The notes under the pieces are model-generated. The model saw nothing but the letters and a program-made list of their open reading frames with translations, was not told the DNA's origin and searched no databases. Source: Anaerolineales bacterium (lineage in GTDB: Bacteria > Chloroflexota > Anaerolineae > 4572-78 > NAK82). Taken from it: a DNA stretch of 13,012 nt. The stretch spans positions 1 to 13,012 of the forward strand of contig JAHELX010000105.1 in NCBI GenBank assembly GCA_024643945.1. Reading direction: 5' to 3'. The position numbers and the translations under genes are program-made. Positions within the stretch are counted from its first letter, which is position 1. The number at the start of each line of letters is the position of its first letter. This document shows, in pieces, positions 1-7,900 of the stretch.

Positions 1-135
1 GCGCAGCAAGTCATTACCATAGCGTTGGCGCAGCCGGTTCACGAAAGCAGCCAGCCCGGCCCGTTCGTTGGCTGTCAAATGTGAGAGGCGTTCATCCAGC
101 GTGCTTCCTCCCTCCACACGTCGTGTGAATGTCAT
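1..135 (-). CDS. Probable nucleotidyltransferase-domain protein, N-terminal 45 codons only
   Basis: The minus strand opens with ATG at 135, preceded by a clear ribosome binding site (AAAGGAG, 7 nt upstream), and stays open for 45 codons to the window edge. The peptide starts MTFTRRVEGGSTLDERLSHL and ends RLRQRYGNDLLR. The ending resembles the helix and 'YG..L' segment that comes just before the GSxxxG active-site motif of small MNT/Pol-beta-like nucleotidyltransferases, but the motif itself lies outside the window. The product name is therefore an inference from position and the YGNDLLR segment. The gene follows the FAD-subunit gene by 29 bases on the same strand, so the two are probably co-transcribed. 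The gene is real on start-site grounds; the function is moderately supported. Confidence 0.55.
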   Translation of the reverse strand, partial: MTFTRRVEGGSTLDERLSHLTANERAGLAAFVNRLRQRYGNDLLR

Positions 136-164
136 CGGCTTGCTCCTTTGATGGCCCGAGTGGG

Positions 165-995
165 TTACTGTGCTAACCTATCCCACGCTTCCAACAACGC
201 CCGCCGGGTGAGAACCGCGGCCATCTCGCGCCGGTATTCGCTGCTCCCCTTGAAATCGGACGGCGGCTTCAGATGTTCGACTGCGGCCTTCAGCGTTGCG
301 TCCACAAACTCCCTGTCGAAGGGCTGGCCTTTCAGCCGCTCTTCGGCTTCATAGGCGCGCATCGGTCTGTCGGCGACACCGGCCAGCGCGATGCGCGCGC
401 CACCGCATCGTTCCCCCTCGCAGATGACACACACGGCCGCAGCTACAATTGGCCTGTCACGCGGGGTGCGGGCCACGCGCGCCATTGCTGTCCCTGGCGC
501 TCCATCCGGGGACAGCGCGGTAACGCTGGTAATCAGCCCCCCATCCAGAAACTTATGCGGGTCGTCCAGAATGCGATCCAGGCTGACAGTGGCCGGGTCA
601 GGCAGGCGCAGGTGGACCTCCGCGTCGAGAGCCAACAGCGCGATCAGCACGTGGGCCAGGGCGTCGCCGCTGGCGATTGTTCCCCCTACAGTGGCCGCGT
701 TGCGGTATGTGATAGGTCCCTCCAGACGTGCTGCCTCGGCCAGGAATTCGCCCACCACCGGTGACATGACCAGCTGTTGTAAGGAGAGCGTCGCACCAAT
801 GTGCATATGGAATCCCTCGACCGCCAGTTCGTCCAGGCCCAAAGCTTGTAAGTCCACAACAGCCTGCGCATGGGGCGCTCGCGAGGGTATCAGATCAGTA
901 CCGCCAGCCAGTGGCACGCTGGCCCGGCTGCGCTGAAGCAGGGCCAGCGCTTCGTCGAGAGTTTGGGGGCGATGATATTCGCTGATTCGGAGCAT
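165..995 (-). CDS. FAD-binding subunit of a molybdenum hydroxylase (xanthine/CO dehydrogenase family)
   Basis: This 276-residue protein matches the medium (FAD) subunit of molybdopterin hydroxylases in length and layout. The N-terminal FAD domain has the dinucleotide-binding segment PLAGGTDL (28-35) and the second signature RNAATVGGTIAS (98-109). Residues about 165-270 look like the CO-dehydrogenase flavoprotein C-terminal domain. In such enzymes this subunit passes electrons from the [2Fe-2S] subunit to NAD or another acceptor. The ATG at 995 has a GAGGTG ribosome binding site 5 nt upstream. No large molybdenum subunit or [2Fe-2S] subunit lies beside it here: upstream is an MFS gene 120 bases away and downstream a nucleotidyltransferase-like gene. 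The protein is thus an orphan in this window, so substrate and partner cannot be named. The family call is firm. Confidence 0.9.
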   Translation of the reverse strand: MLRISEYHRPQTLDEALALLQRSRASVPLAGGTDLIPSRAPHAQAVVDLQALGLDELAVEGFHMHIGATLSLQQLVMSPVVGEFLAEAARLEGPITYRNAATVGGTIASGDALAHVLIALLALDAEVHLRLPDPATVSLDRILDDPHKFLDGGLITSVTALSPDGAPGTAMARVARTPRDRPIVAAAVCVICEGERCGGARIALAGVADRPMRAYEAEERLKGQPFDREFVDATLKAAVEHLKPPSDFKGSSEYRREMAAVLTRRALLEAWDRLAQ

Positions 996-1115
996 TAAAG
1001 CACCTCGTAAGGGTAACTGTGATGTGTCTCTATCCTATCATCTCTGTGCCTACTCGGCAAGTTGCGTAACGGGAAGGAAACATTTCAGTTTGGGCGTGAG
1101 TTGACGACGCTCTAC

Positions 1116-2336
1116 TCAAGCCCGCCAGTGGCGCAGTCCCCACACCAGGCAGCCCAGTGCCAGCCCACTCAGAGCGGCTGAAACCAAACCGGTCACCAGC
1201 AGCCCCCCGGCCAACCATACCGGCCCGCCGATGAGCGCACCAATCACGCGTCCCAGGCTAAGCGCTGCCACACTGGAAGACATCATCGTCGCTCTCGCGC
1301 CAGGCAATATCTCGCTGAAGAGGGAGAAAGAGGTGACGACGGTGAATTCAAAGGTGAGGAAAACGACGAACAGTCCTGCCAGCCCCAACCATAGAGTCCG
1401 CCCTAGCAGCGGCAGCAAGATGTAACTCAGCGCCGACAGAGTCAGGCCGATGAGCAGCGCCCGTTTCAGCCCTAGCCGGTCGGAAATAGAGGCTGTTAAG
1501 CCTTCGCCCAAGAACTCGGCCACGCCGATGACGGTGGTCGCTGCCCCCAGCGCGACGACGGTCAGGCCAAAAGTAGCCTCCAACCAGACGCCATAAACCA
1601 CGAACAGGTTGTCGTTGCCGGCGCTGACCAAAAGACCAAAGCCAAGCGCGCCCAAGGCAGCTCGCTCCTGGCTCAACCGCCGCCAGGCCTCGCGAAAACC
1701 AATCAAGCCTCTGTCGCCACTCCGCTGCTGGTCGCCACGGGGGATGAGGAATCCGAGGGTGATAGTACCCAGTAAGCCAAGCCCACCCAACACCAGAAAG
1801 GGCGATTGCCATCCCTGCCCCTCTATCAGCAGGCCCATGAGGGGAATGCCTACCAACGAACTCCCGGCCCAGGCGAGTTCTATGAGACCCATAGCCAGTC
1901 CCCGGCGCTGATAGGGCACTCGTTCACCCACGTAGGCCTGGAGGGCTGGGTCGAAGAAGCTTTTGCCGAGCCCGGCCAGGAGGAGAGCCAGCAACACCAT
2001 GCCGTAAACCGGCACCAGGCCACCCGCCAGCATACCTACAGTGAGCGCGCCCAGCCCAGCCAGCATCATCACCCGGTAGCCCCAGCGGTCGCCCAGCGGA
2101 CCAAAGAAAAGACTCAGCACGCCCGTCGCCTGGTTGATTGCGATGAGACGAGTGATGGCCGGCAGCGGCACGCCCAGGCCCCGGCTGAGGGCCGGGGCAA
2201 AAGTGTAGGCAAAACGTCGAGAGGTGTTCAGGACCAGACGGGCCAGCGTCGCAGCGCTGAGTTGCAATGCCAGCCTGCGTGCAATAGGCCCGGTAATGGA
2301 TGTGCCCTCTCTAGGCGGAATAGAGGCTTCAGCCAA
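1116..2336 (-). CDS. MFS transporter, TTG start
   Basis: A 406-residue, strongly hydrophobic protein with about 12 predicted membrane segments, typical of a major facilitator. The loop between segments 2 and 3 carries the family motif A as GPLGDRWGYR (79-88), and a second copy-like loop reads ISDRLGLKR in the C-terminal half. A charged central loop (about 207-235, GDQQRSGDRG...RRLSQER) separates the two six-helix bundles. The start is TTG at 2336, supported by AGGGAG about 7 nt upstream at 2345-2350; there is no nearby in-frame ATG before the first helix. It lies 79 bases after the metallophosphoesterase gene and 120 bases before the FAD-subunit gene, on the same strand. Substrate is unknown. 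It is not closely similar to the other MFS protein in the window. Confidence 0.88.
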   Translation of the reverse strand: MAEASIPPREGTSITGPIARRLALQLSAATLARLVLNTSRRFAYTFAPALSRGLGVPLPAITRLIAINQATGVLSLFFGPLGDRWGYRVMMLAGLGALTVGMLAGGLVPVYGMVLLALLLAGLGKSFFDPALQAYVGERVPYQRRGLAMGLIELAWAGSSLVGIPLMGLLIEGQGWQSPFLVLGGLGLLGTITLGFLIPRGDQQRSGDRGLIGFREAWRRLSQERAALGALGFGLLVSAGNDNLFVVYGVWLEATFGLTVVALGAATTVIGVAEFLGEGLTASISDRLGLKRALLIGLTLSALSYILLPLLGRTLWLGLAGLFVVFLTFEFTVVTSFSLFSEILPGARATMMSSSVAALSLGRVIGALIGGPVWLAGGLLVTGLVSAALSGLALGCLVWGLRHWRA

Positions 2337-2358
2337 TTGGGTTCTCCCTATTCACGCC

Positions 2359-2407
2359 GTGGAGCAGACTGGAAAGTCTGCTCCACACGGCCCCCCTGAC
2401 TTTCCAG
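2359..2407 (-). repeat. Overlapping alternative hairpins between metallophosphoesterase and MFS genes
   Basis: A perfect 12-bp stem (GTGGAGCAGACT with AGTCTGCTCCAC, 4-nt loop) occupies 2359-2386. Inside it, CTGGAAAGTC (2369-2378) can instead pair with GACTTTCCAG at 2398-2407, so the two folds exclude one another. No T-tract follows, so an ordinary intrinsic terminator is unlikely. On the minus strand the structure ends 8 bases before the AGGGAG ribosome binding site of the MFS gene. It may be a dispersed palindromic repeat, an mRNA processing site or a translation-modulating leader. Confidence 0.6.
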
Positions 2408-2415
2408 ACAGTCTC

Positions 2416-3003
2416 TCAGGCAAGGGGGATGACCTCGGCTTCGGCGATGCCAGGCCCCAGGTAAAGCCGGCCCACCGATGGAACCTGTCGTGAAGTGGGA
2501 CAGACGGCCCCTGGATTGAAAATCAGAGTTTTATCATGCCAGGCCTGGTACGGCTGGTGACTGTGACCAAAGATGATCACATCAGCCTGGGGGTACAATT
2601 GCACCAACCGGTCGGCTATGCGTTGATTGAGCAGGTCTTTGCCTGGCTTGAAGAAATTTTCTATGAACCAGTCGCCGGCCTTTGACCAGAAATCGGGCCA
2701 GCCACCGTGATCGACGACCACACTGTGTCCGGCGATAGGGAGTTGCAAATTAAGCGGTAAGTCATGTCCCCCATCGCTCAGATCGGTGAAGTGTAAATTG
2801 CCGCGCACGGCGTGGAGCGGGGCCAGCGCGGCCAGATCACTCAGATATCCGATGCGGTCCACGTCGCCCGCGTGCAAGATCAGGTCCACGTCCTGAAAGA
2901 TGTGGAAAATCTCGTCCGGTAAATGTTGCATGCGATAGGGCAGGTGGGTGTCGGAGAGGACGCCGACGGTGACGGTATCCGGTTTCTTGGGTCGATCAGG
3001 CAT
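2416..3003 (-). CDS. YfcE/MJ0936-type metallophosphoesterase
   Basis: A 195-residue protein of the small calcineurin-like phosphoesterase family, which hydrolyses phosphodiesters with two active-site metals. The ordered motifs are visible: SDTH (17-20), HAGDVD (44-49), RGN (67-69), a metal-ligand histidine in VDHGG (97-101), GHSH (146-149) and the late NPG turn (163-165). Family members usually read GNCD at the third motif; here it is GNLH, a change at a position near the active site. Two extra tryptophan-rich segments (WPDFWSKAGDWF, 102-113) lie between the histidine motifs and may shape substrate choice. It starts 38 bases after the NTPase gene and is probably co-transcribed with it. No good ribosome binding site precedes the ATG, which leaves the exact start slightly open. 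Physiological substrate unknown. Confidence 0.9.
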   Translation of the reverse strand: MPDRPKKPDTVTVGVLSDTHLPYRMQHLPDEIFHIFQDVDLILHAGDVDRIGYLSDLAALAPLHAVRGNLHFTDLSDGGHDLPLNLQLPIAGHSVVVDHGGWPDFWSKAGDWFIENFFKPGKDLLNQRIADRLVQLYPQADVIIFGHSHQPYQAWHDKTLIFNPGAVCPTSRQVPSVGRLYLGPGIAEAEVIPLA

Positions 3004-3041
3004 AAACCAACACCATTAGGCTTCCCGCAAGGGCAGTCAGC

Positions 3042-3569
3042 TCACATCGAGGTCTCATGCACCCATCCCATCACCTGGTCAACCAGCTCGTCCCGGTTCT
3101 GCCGGGTCACGTGTAGCAGGGTCACATCCGAGCGTGCCTTCAGACTTTCAACGTAACTGTCGCCACGCAGGGCAATGGTGGCCAGGATCGCCCGGTCTGA
3201 TTCCATCGCCGCCACCACCAACTTCCGGAAACGAGCTGAGAAGCATTCCATTTTACCGATTTCGTCGATCACGATCAGCGGCGCGGAAATTTGCGTTGGA
3301 TCGATAGCCGGCAGGATCAGCGCCTCAAAGCCAGTTAGATCCACCCGGTAGCGGCCAACCCGATAGGGACTGCGCACGTCCACGTGAGCCAGGACGCACG
3401 AGTCGCCGGCCAGCGTTTCCGCAGCAAAACCCACCCGGCGCCCGCCTTGCCGCAGCTCGCGAGTGACAAAGCCACAGGCAGCCCCCGGCGGCAAATTGGA
3501 CAGGGCACGCATCACAAGGGTAGTCTTGCCCACACCAGGCGGGCCAGTGAGCAACAGATTGGGCCTCAT
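3042..3569 (-). CDS. THEP1-family nucleoside-triphosphatase (NTPase_1)
   Basis: A 175-residue P-loop protein matching the THEP1/NTPase_1 family, known to hydrolyse ATP, GTP and other nucleotides slowly. The Walker A motif GPPGVGKTT sits at 9-17. The Walker B region LIVIDEIGKME (98-108) has the family-typical DEIGKME sequence with D102 and E103. The GFVTREL segment (33-39) is also typical. Size is normal (about 170-190). The ATG at 3569 has no Shine-Dalgarno sequence, but a strong sigma70-like promoter ends only 9 bases upstream, which points to a leaderless or nearly leaderless mRNA. The metallophosphoesterase follows at 38 bases, so the pair may act together on nucleotides or nucleic acid ends; that is only an inference. 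Confidence 0.92.
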   Translation of the reverse strand: MRPNLLLTGPPGVGKTTLVMRALSNLPPGAACGFVTRELRQGGRRVGFAAETLAGDSCVLAHVDVRSPYRVGRYRVDLTGFEALILPAIDPTQISAPLIVIDEIGKMECFSARFRKLVVAAMESDRAILATIALRGDSYVESLKARSDVTLLHVTRQNRDELVDQVMGWVHETSM

Positions 3570-3578
3570 GGTCAGCGT

Positions 3579-3607
3579 ATCATATCATTGGGGCGCTAAA
3601 GCGTCAA
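3579..3607 (-). promoter_or_regulatory. Sigma70-type promoter of the THEP1 NTPase gene (leaderless)
   Basis: On the minus strand, -35 TTGACG (3607-3602) and -10 TATGAT (3584-3579) are separated by exactly 17 bases; each hexamer matches the consensus at 5 of 6 positions. The expected transcription start falls about 2-4 bases before the ATG at 3569, and no ribosome binding site is present. This is consistent with a leaderless transcript. Confidence 0.7.
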
Positions 3608-3638
3608 GCGAATGCTTAGGGGAAGTGGGAGCAGTTCT

Positions 3639-3681
3639 CCCCCTTCCCTCGCAGCCTGTCCCTGCCAAGGGGGGAAGGGGG
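3639..3681. repeat. C-rich/G-rich imperfect palindrome
   Basis: CCCCCTTCCC (3639-3648) is the exact reverse complement of GGGAAGGGGG (3672-3681), with a 23-base loop, followed by a further G-run (GCCGGGGGG). It lies in the 225-base gap between the DHOD-like gene and the NTPase promoter. It looks like a dispersed intergenic repeat; no T-tract marks it as a terminator. Confidence 0.5.
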
Positions 3682-3735
3682 CCGGGGGGTTAGGTCATCA
3701 GGACAGTGCCATAATTAGAATTGCTGTTAGGGGAA

Positions 3736-3774
3736 ATATAAAATAGGGGCGTTCAACGCAACGCCCCTACTTTA
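3736..3774 (-). terminator. Hairpin terminator of the DHOD-like gene
   Basis: TAGGGGCGTT (3744-3753) pairs with AACGCCCCTA (3760-3769) over a 6-base loop, a 10-bp GC-rich stem that can extend with flanking A/T bases. On the minus strand it is followed by a T-rich tract (ATTTTATATTT). It lies 26 bases past the stop codon of the DHOD-like gene and before the NTPase promoter, so it fits an intrinsic terminator. Its sequence also looks like a dispersed palindromic repeat that has been used as a terminator. Confidence 0.7.
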
Positions 3775-3794
3775 TGTCTGTTCTACACCGGGAC

Positions 3795-4811
3795 TCAGGC
3801 GAGAAGTTTGCCACCCGGCTCAGGACGCCAGGATCCCAGTACTTTCATGTAGTTGGCCCGTTCGAAGGCAGCCTCTTCGGCCACATTCTGCTGGCTCATG
3901 CTGCCTTGCATCTGGGTCACCGACTCATACTCGTATTCTTCCATCCATTGGACCATACCTTCCAGGATTTGGCTAATGCGATAGATCCCGTTTTGCAATA
4001 GCTCTGACGCCATCATCGTGACCTTGGCGCCGGCCATCACCCCTTTCAACACTTCTTCCAGCGTATGTACGCCGCTGGTGATAGCCAGATCTACCGGCAC
4101 GCGACCATAGAGGATGGCTACCCAGCGCATCGGCAGGAGTAGTTCGTGGGCGTTGCTCAGTACCAGGCGGGGCACCACTTCCAGATTTTCCAGGTCGAAA
4201 TCGGGTTGGTAGAAGCGATTGAAGAGGACCAGCGCGTCCGCTCCTGCTTCAGCCAGGCGCTGGGCTATGTTGGCGGTGGCGCTGAAATAAGGGCTCAGTT
4301 TCATGGCCACCGGGATAGAGACCGTTTTCTTCACGTCGCGCAGGATGTCCAGGTATAGTTGCTCTACCTCGGCGCTCGTCATTCCCAGGTCGGTGGGTAT
4401 GTAGTAGACGTTCAACTCCAGCCCATCGGCGCCAGCCTCTTCGATTTGGCGGGCATATTCGATCCACCCGCCCGTGGACACACCGTTGAGGCTGCCAATA
4501 ACGGGAATGTCGACCGCCTGTTTGGCGCGGCCGACCCGGTTCAGATAATCGTCCGGGCCCACCTTATACGTCCCCATATCCGGAAAGTAACTCAGGGCTT
4601 CGGCAAAACTTTCTGTGCCGTAACTCAAGTAATGGTCCAGTTGTTGGCTTTCCAGGGTGATTTGTTCCTCGAAGAGGGAGTACATCACCACGGCGGCAGC
4701 GCCGGCATCTTCCATGCGACGAATGTTATCCAGGCTTTCGGACAGGGGCGACGCCGACGGCACGATTGGGTTTTTCAGGGCCATACCCATGTAGGTAGTT
4801 GTCAAGTCCAT
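3795..4811 (-). CDS. Dihydroorotate dehydrogenase-like FMN protein linked to PFOR
   Basis: A 338-residue TIM-barrel protein of the DHOD-like group (a sister group of true dihydroorotate dehydrogenases, often found beside nifJ). The N-terminus [20 protein letters not shown] is the typical first strand, with [11 protein letters not shown] at 14-24. The conserved lysine is in AMKLSPYFS (169-177), the barrel strand [10 protein letters not shown] is at 132-141, and the FMN-phosphate region is ITSGVHT (244-250) with MMASEL (266-271). The loop that carries the catalytic base in classical enzymes (LNxPN with Cys or Ser) reads [10 protein letters not shown], without that residue, so pyrimidine synthesis is unlikely. 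The ATG has AGGGGG 8 nt upstream. It follows the oxidoreductase gene by 181 bases on the same strand, across the heptamer array. Biochemical role is unknown; a redox function with PFOR or ferredoxin is an inference. Confidence 0.9.
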   Translation of the reverse strand: MDLTTTYMGMALKNPIVPSASPLSESLDNIRRMEDAGAAAVVMYSLFEEQITLESQQLDHYLSYGTESFAEALSYFPDMGTYKVGPDDYLNRVGRAKQAVDIPVIGSLNGVSTGGWIEYARQIEEAGADGLELNVYYIPTDLGMTSAEVEQLYLDILRDVKKTVSIPVAMKLSPYFSATANIAQRLAEAGADALVLFNRFYQPDFDLENLEVVPRLVLSNAHELLLPMRWVAILYGRVPVDLAITSGVHTLEEVLKGVMAGAKVTMMASELLQNGIYRISQILEGMVQWMEEYEYESVTQMQGSMSQQNVAEEAAFERANYMKVLGSWRPEPGGKLLA

Positions 4812-4839
4812 AGCTTTTACCCCCTGTTGTGTGAACGGA

Positions 4840-4881
4840 CGTGATGCGCGTTACGTGTTACGTAAAACGTAAAACGTGATG
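4840..4881 (-). repeat. Inverted arm of heptamer array (6 units)
   Basis: Six consecutive 7-base units read on the plus strand as CGTGATG, CGCGTTA, CGTGTTA, CGTAAAA, CGTAAAA, CGTGATG. Their reverse complements follow the same NNNNACG/NNNCACG pattern as the 12-unit array at 4906-4989, so this is an inverted, more decayed arm. Together with the 24-base spacer it could form a long hairpin in the RNA between the oxidoreductase and DHOD-like genes. Confidence 0.75.
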
Positions 4882-4905
4882 AAGCTCCCTCCAAAGAGAC
4901 ACTGC

Positions 4906-4989
4906 TTTCACGTTTTACGTTTCACGTTTTACGCTTCACGTTTCACGTTTTACGCTTCACGTTTCACGTTTTACGTTTCACGTTCCACG
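4906..4989 (+). repeat. Twelve-unit heptamer tandem array
   Basis: Twelve uninterrupted 7-base units with consensus YTTYACG fill exactly 84 bases: TTTCACG (five), TTTTACG (four), CTTCACG (two) and TTCCACG (one). The array ends 3 bases before the oxidoreductase stop codon (4993). The variants alternate rather than being identical, so this is not a simple recent slippage product. Any ORF through it is a repeat artefact. Confidence 0.85.
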
Positions 4990-4992
4990 TCT

Positions 4993-7900
4993 TTATTCCA
5001 TGTTTGCCATTTTTTCGTACTTCTGCCAGTGCGTCTTCACCGCTTCTTGTGCTTCGACCAGAAGACGCGCGGCTGCCTCAGGGTTGCTTTGAGTCAACAT
5101 GCGATAACGGGTCTCGTTGTACACATAGTCCCTGAGCGGGATCTTGGGCGCTTTGGAATCCAATTGCAGTGGGTTCTTGCCCTCGGCCGTGAGAGCCGGA
5201 TTGTAGCGGTAGAGGGGCCAATAACCGGAATCCACCGCCAGTTTTTGTTGATTCATTCCCTTGGCCATATCGATGCCGTGGGCGATGCAGTGGCTGTAGG
5301 CAATGATCAGGGATGGGCCGTCGTAAGCTTCAGCCTCCAGGAAGGCCCTGACTGTGTGGGCATCGCTGGCCCCCATAGCCACCTGGGCCACGTAGACGTA
5401 GCCGTAGCTCACAGCCATCATGCCCAGGTCCTTCTTGGGGGTGGGCTTGCCACCCGCAGCAAACTTGGCCACCGCGCCAAGGCCGGTTGCTTTGGAGGCC
5501 TGGCCGCCAGTGTTGGAATAGACCTCCGTGTCCAGCACCAGCACATTGACATTGCGGCCGCTGGCCAGCACGTGGTCCAAACCGCCGTAGCCGATGTCGT
5601 AAGCCCAGCCGTCCCCCCCCACGGCCCACACGCTTTTCTTGGCCAGCACGCCGGCCAGGCTCAACAGGTCGCGTGCCGCCGAGTCCTGGTGGCCTTCCAG
5701 CCTGGCTTTTAGCTCTGCCACCCGCTGGCGCTGGGCATCTATGCCAGCCTCAGTGGACTGGTCAGCGTTCAGCAGCGCGCCGGCCAGCTCGGAGCCGATC
5801 ACGTCCCGCAGGCGGTCCACCAGTTCCCGGGCGTATTCGGTGTGCTTGTCCAGGGTCAGGCGCATACCCAGGCCGAACTCGGCGGCGTCCTCGAAGAGGG
5901 AGTTGCTCCAGGCCGGCCCTCGCCCTTCCTGGTTAAAGGTCCAGGGAGTCGTGGGCAGGTTGCCGCCGTAGATGCTGGAGCAACCGGTAGCGTTGGCGAT
6001 GATGGCCCGGTCGCCGAAGAACTGGCTGAGTAACTTGACGTAAGGCGTCTCGCCACAACCCGCGCAGGCGCCCGAGAACTCGAAGAGAGGTTGTAAGAGC
6101 TGCACATTCTTCACGTTGGTGAAGTTCAACCCATCATGGCGCGGGAAATCCGGCAGGTCCAGGAAGAATTCCCTATTCTTCGCCTCTTGCTCTCGCAGCG
6201 GCAGTTGCGGCGCCATGTTGATGGCCTTGCGTCCTACCTGGCTCTTATCCTTGGCCGGGCAAACCTCCACGCACATGGCACACCCCGTGCAGTCCTCGAC
6301 GGCCACTTGCAGCGAGTATTTCTGGTCCCGTAGTTCCTTCCAACGCGCATTAGTATGCTTGAAGGTCTCCGGGGCCCCAGCCAGGGCGCTTTCGTCGTAC
6401 ACTTTGGCGCGGATGACCGCGTGCGGGCAGACCAGCACACACTTGCCGCACTGGATGCAGATATCCGGTTCCCAGACCGGCACTTCCTGCGCGATGTTGC
6501 GCTTCTCCCACTGGGTGGTGCCGCTGGGGTAGGTGCCATCAATCGGCAGGGCGCTGACCGGCAGGGAGTCCCCTTCACCGGCGATGATCTTGGCCGTTAC
6601 CTTCTGTACAAACTCGGGCGCTTCCAGCGGAACTACCGGCGGCATTTCGATGCGGCTGGTCGCCTGATCGGGAACTTCTACCTGGTGAAGGTGAGCCAGG
6701 GCTGCGTCCACAGCCGCGAAGTTCTTCTGGATCACCGCCTCACCCCGCTTGCCGTAGGTATCCCGGATGGCTTCCTTAATCTTGGCGATGGCCTCGTCCC
6801 GGGGCAGCACACCACTGATGGCGAAGAAGCAGGTCTGCATGATGGTGTTGATGCGCACCCCCATACCGGTCTCCTGGGCCACCGAATAAGCATCAATCAC
6901 GTAGAATTTGAGCTTTTTGGCGATCACCTGCTCCTGTACCTGGCGTGGCAGATGATCCCAGACCTCATCCGGGCCGTAGGGGCTGTTGAGCAGAAAGGTG
7001 GCTCCCCGTCCGGCGTCTGCCAGCACGTTGTAACGTTCCAGAAAGCCGAATTGGTGCACGGCCACAAAGTTGGCCTTTTGCAGGAGATAGGTACTCTGAA
7101 TGAGGTGCGGGCCAAAGCGCAGGTGGGAAGTGGTGCGAGTGCCGGATTTTCTGGAGTCGTAGACGAAATAACCCTGGGCGTAGTAGGGAGTCTCCTCGCC
7201 GATGATCTTGATGGAGTTCTTATTGGCGCTCACTGTGCCGTCGGCACCCAGCCCCCAGAAGATAGCGCGTACCATGTCGGCCGGCTCGACGGTAAAGTCA
7301 GGGTCGTAGTCGAGGCTGGTGTGGGTCACATCGTCGTTAATGCCGATGGTGAAGTGATTCTTGGGCTGGGGTTTGGCCATCTCGTCGAAGACGCCCTTGA
7401 TCATAGCCGGCGTGAACTCCTTGGATGATAGACCGTAGCGGCCGCCGATCACGCGCGGGAAACTGGCGAAGGGGGCGCTGCTACTGGCAAAGCTTTCGCT
7501 GACAGCCGTTACCAAGTCCTGGTAGAGGGGTTCCCCGATTGCACCCGGCTCTTTGGTGCGGTCCAGGGCAGCGATCACCTTGACCGTAGCCGGTAGGGCG
7601 GCCAGGAAATGTTGGGCCGAGAAAGGACGGTAAAGGCGCACTTTGATTGCGCCCACCTTTTCGCCCTGGGATACCAGGTAGTTGACAGTCTCTTCAGCCG
7701 TCTCGCAGCCGGATCCCATCAGGACGATGACTCGCTCGGCATCCGGCGCCCCCACATAGTCAAAGAGGTGGTAGTGGCGGCCTACGATGCTGGCGAACTT
7801 GTCCATCGCTTTTTGAACAATACCCGGGGCGGCCAGGTAGTACGGGTTGACCGTTTCCCGGGACTGGAAAAATACATCCGGGTTTTGCGCAGTGCCACGG

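Noticed and set aside
3639..3681. Second intrinsic terminator for the DHOD-like gene
   Set aside because: The stem has a 23-base loop and no T-tract; the hairpin at 3744-3769 is better placed.
4840..4989. CRISPR array
   Set aside because: Units are 7 bases with no spacers and no cas genes are nearby.
4876..5712. Plus-strand frame beginning with repeated RFTFYAS peptides
   Set aside because: Its start is the translated heptamer array and the rest is antisense to the oxidoreductase.
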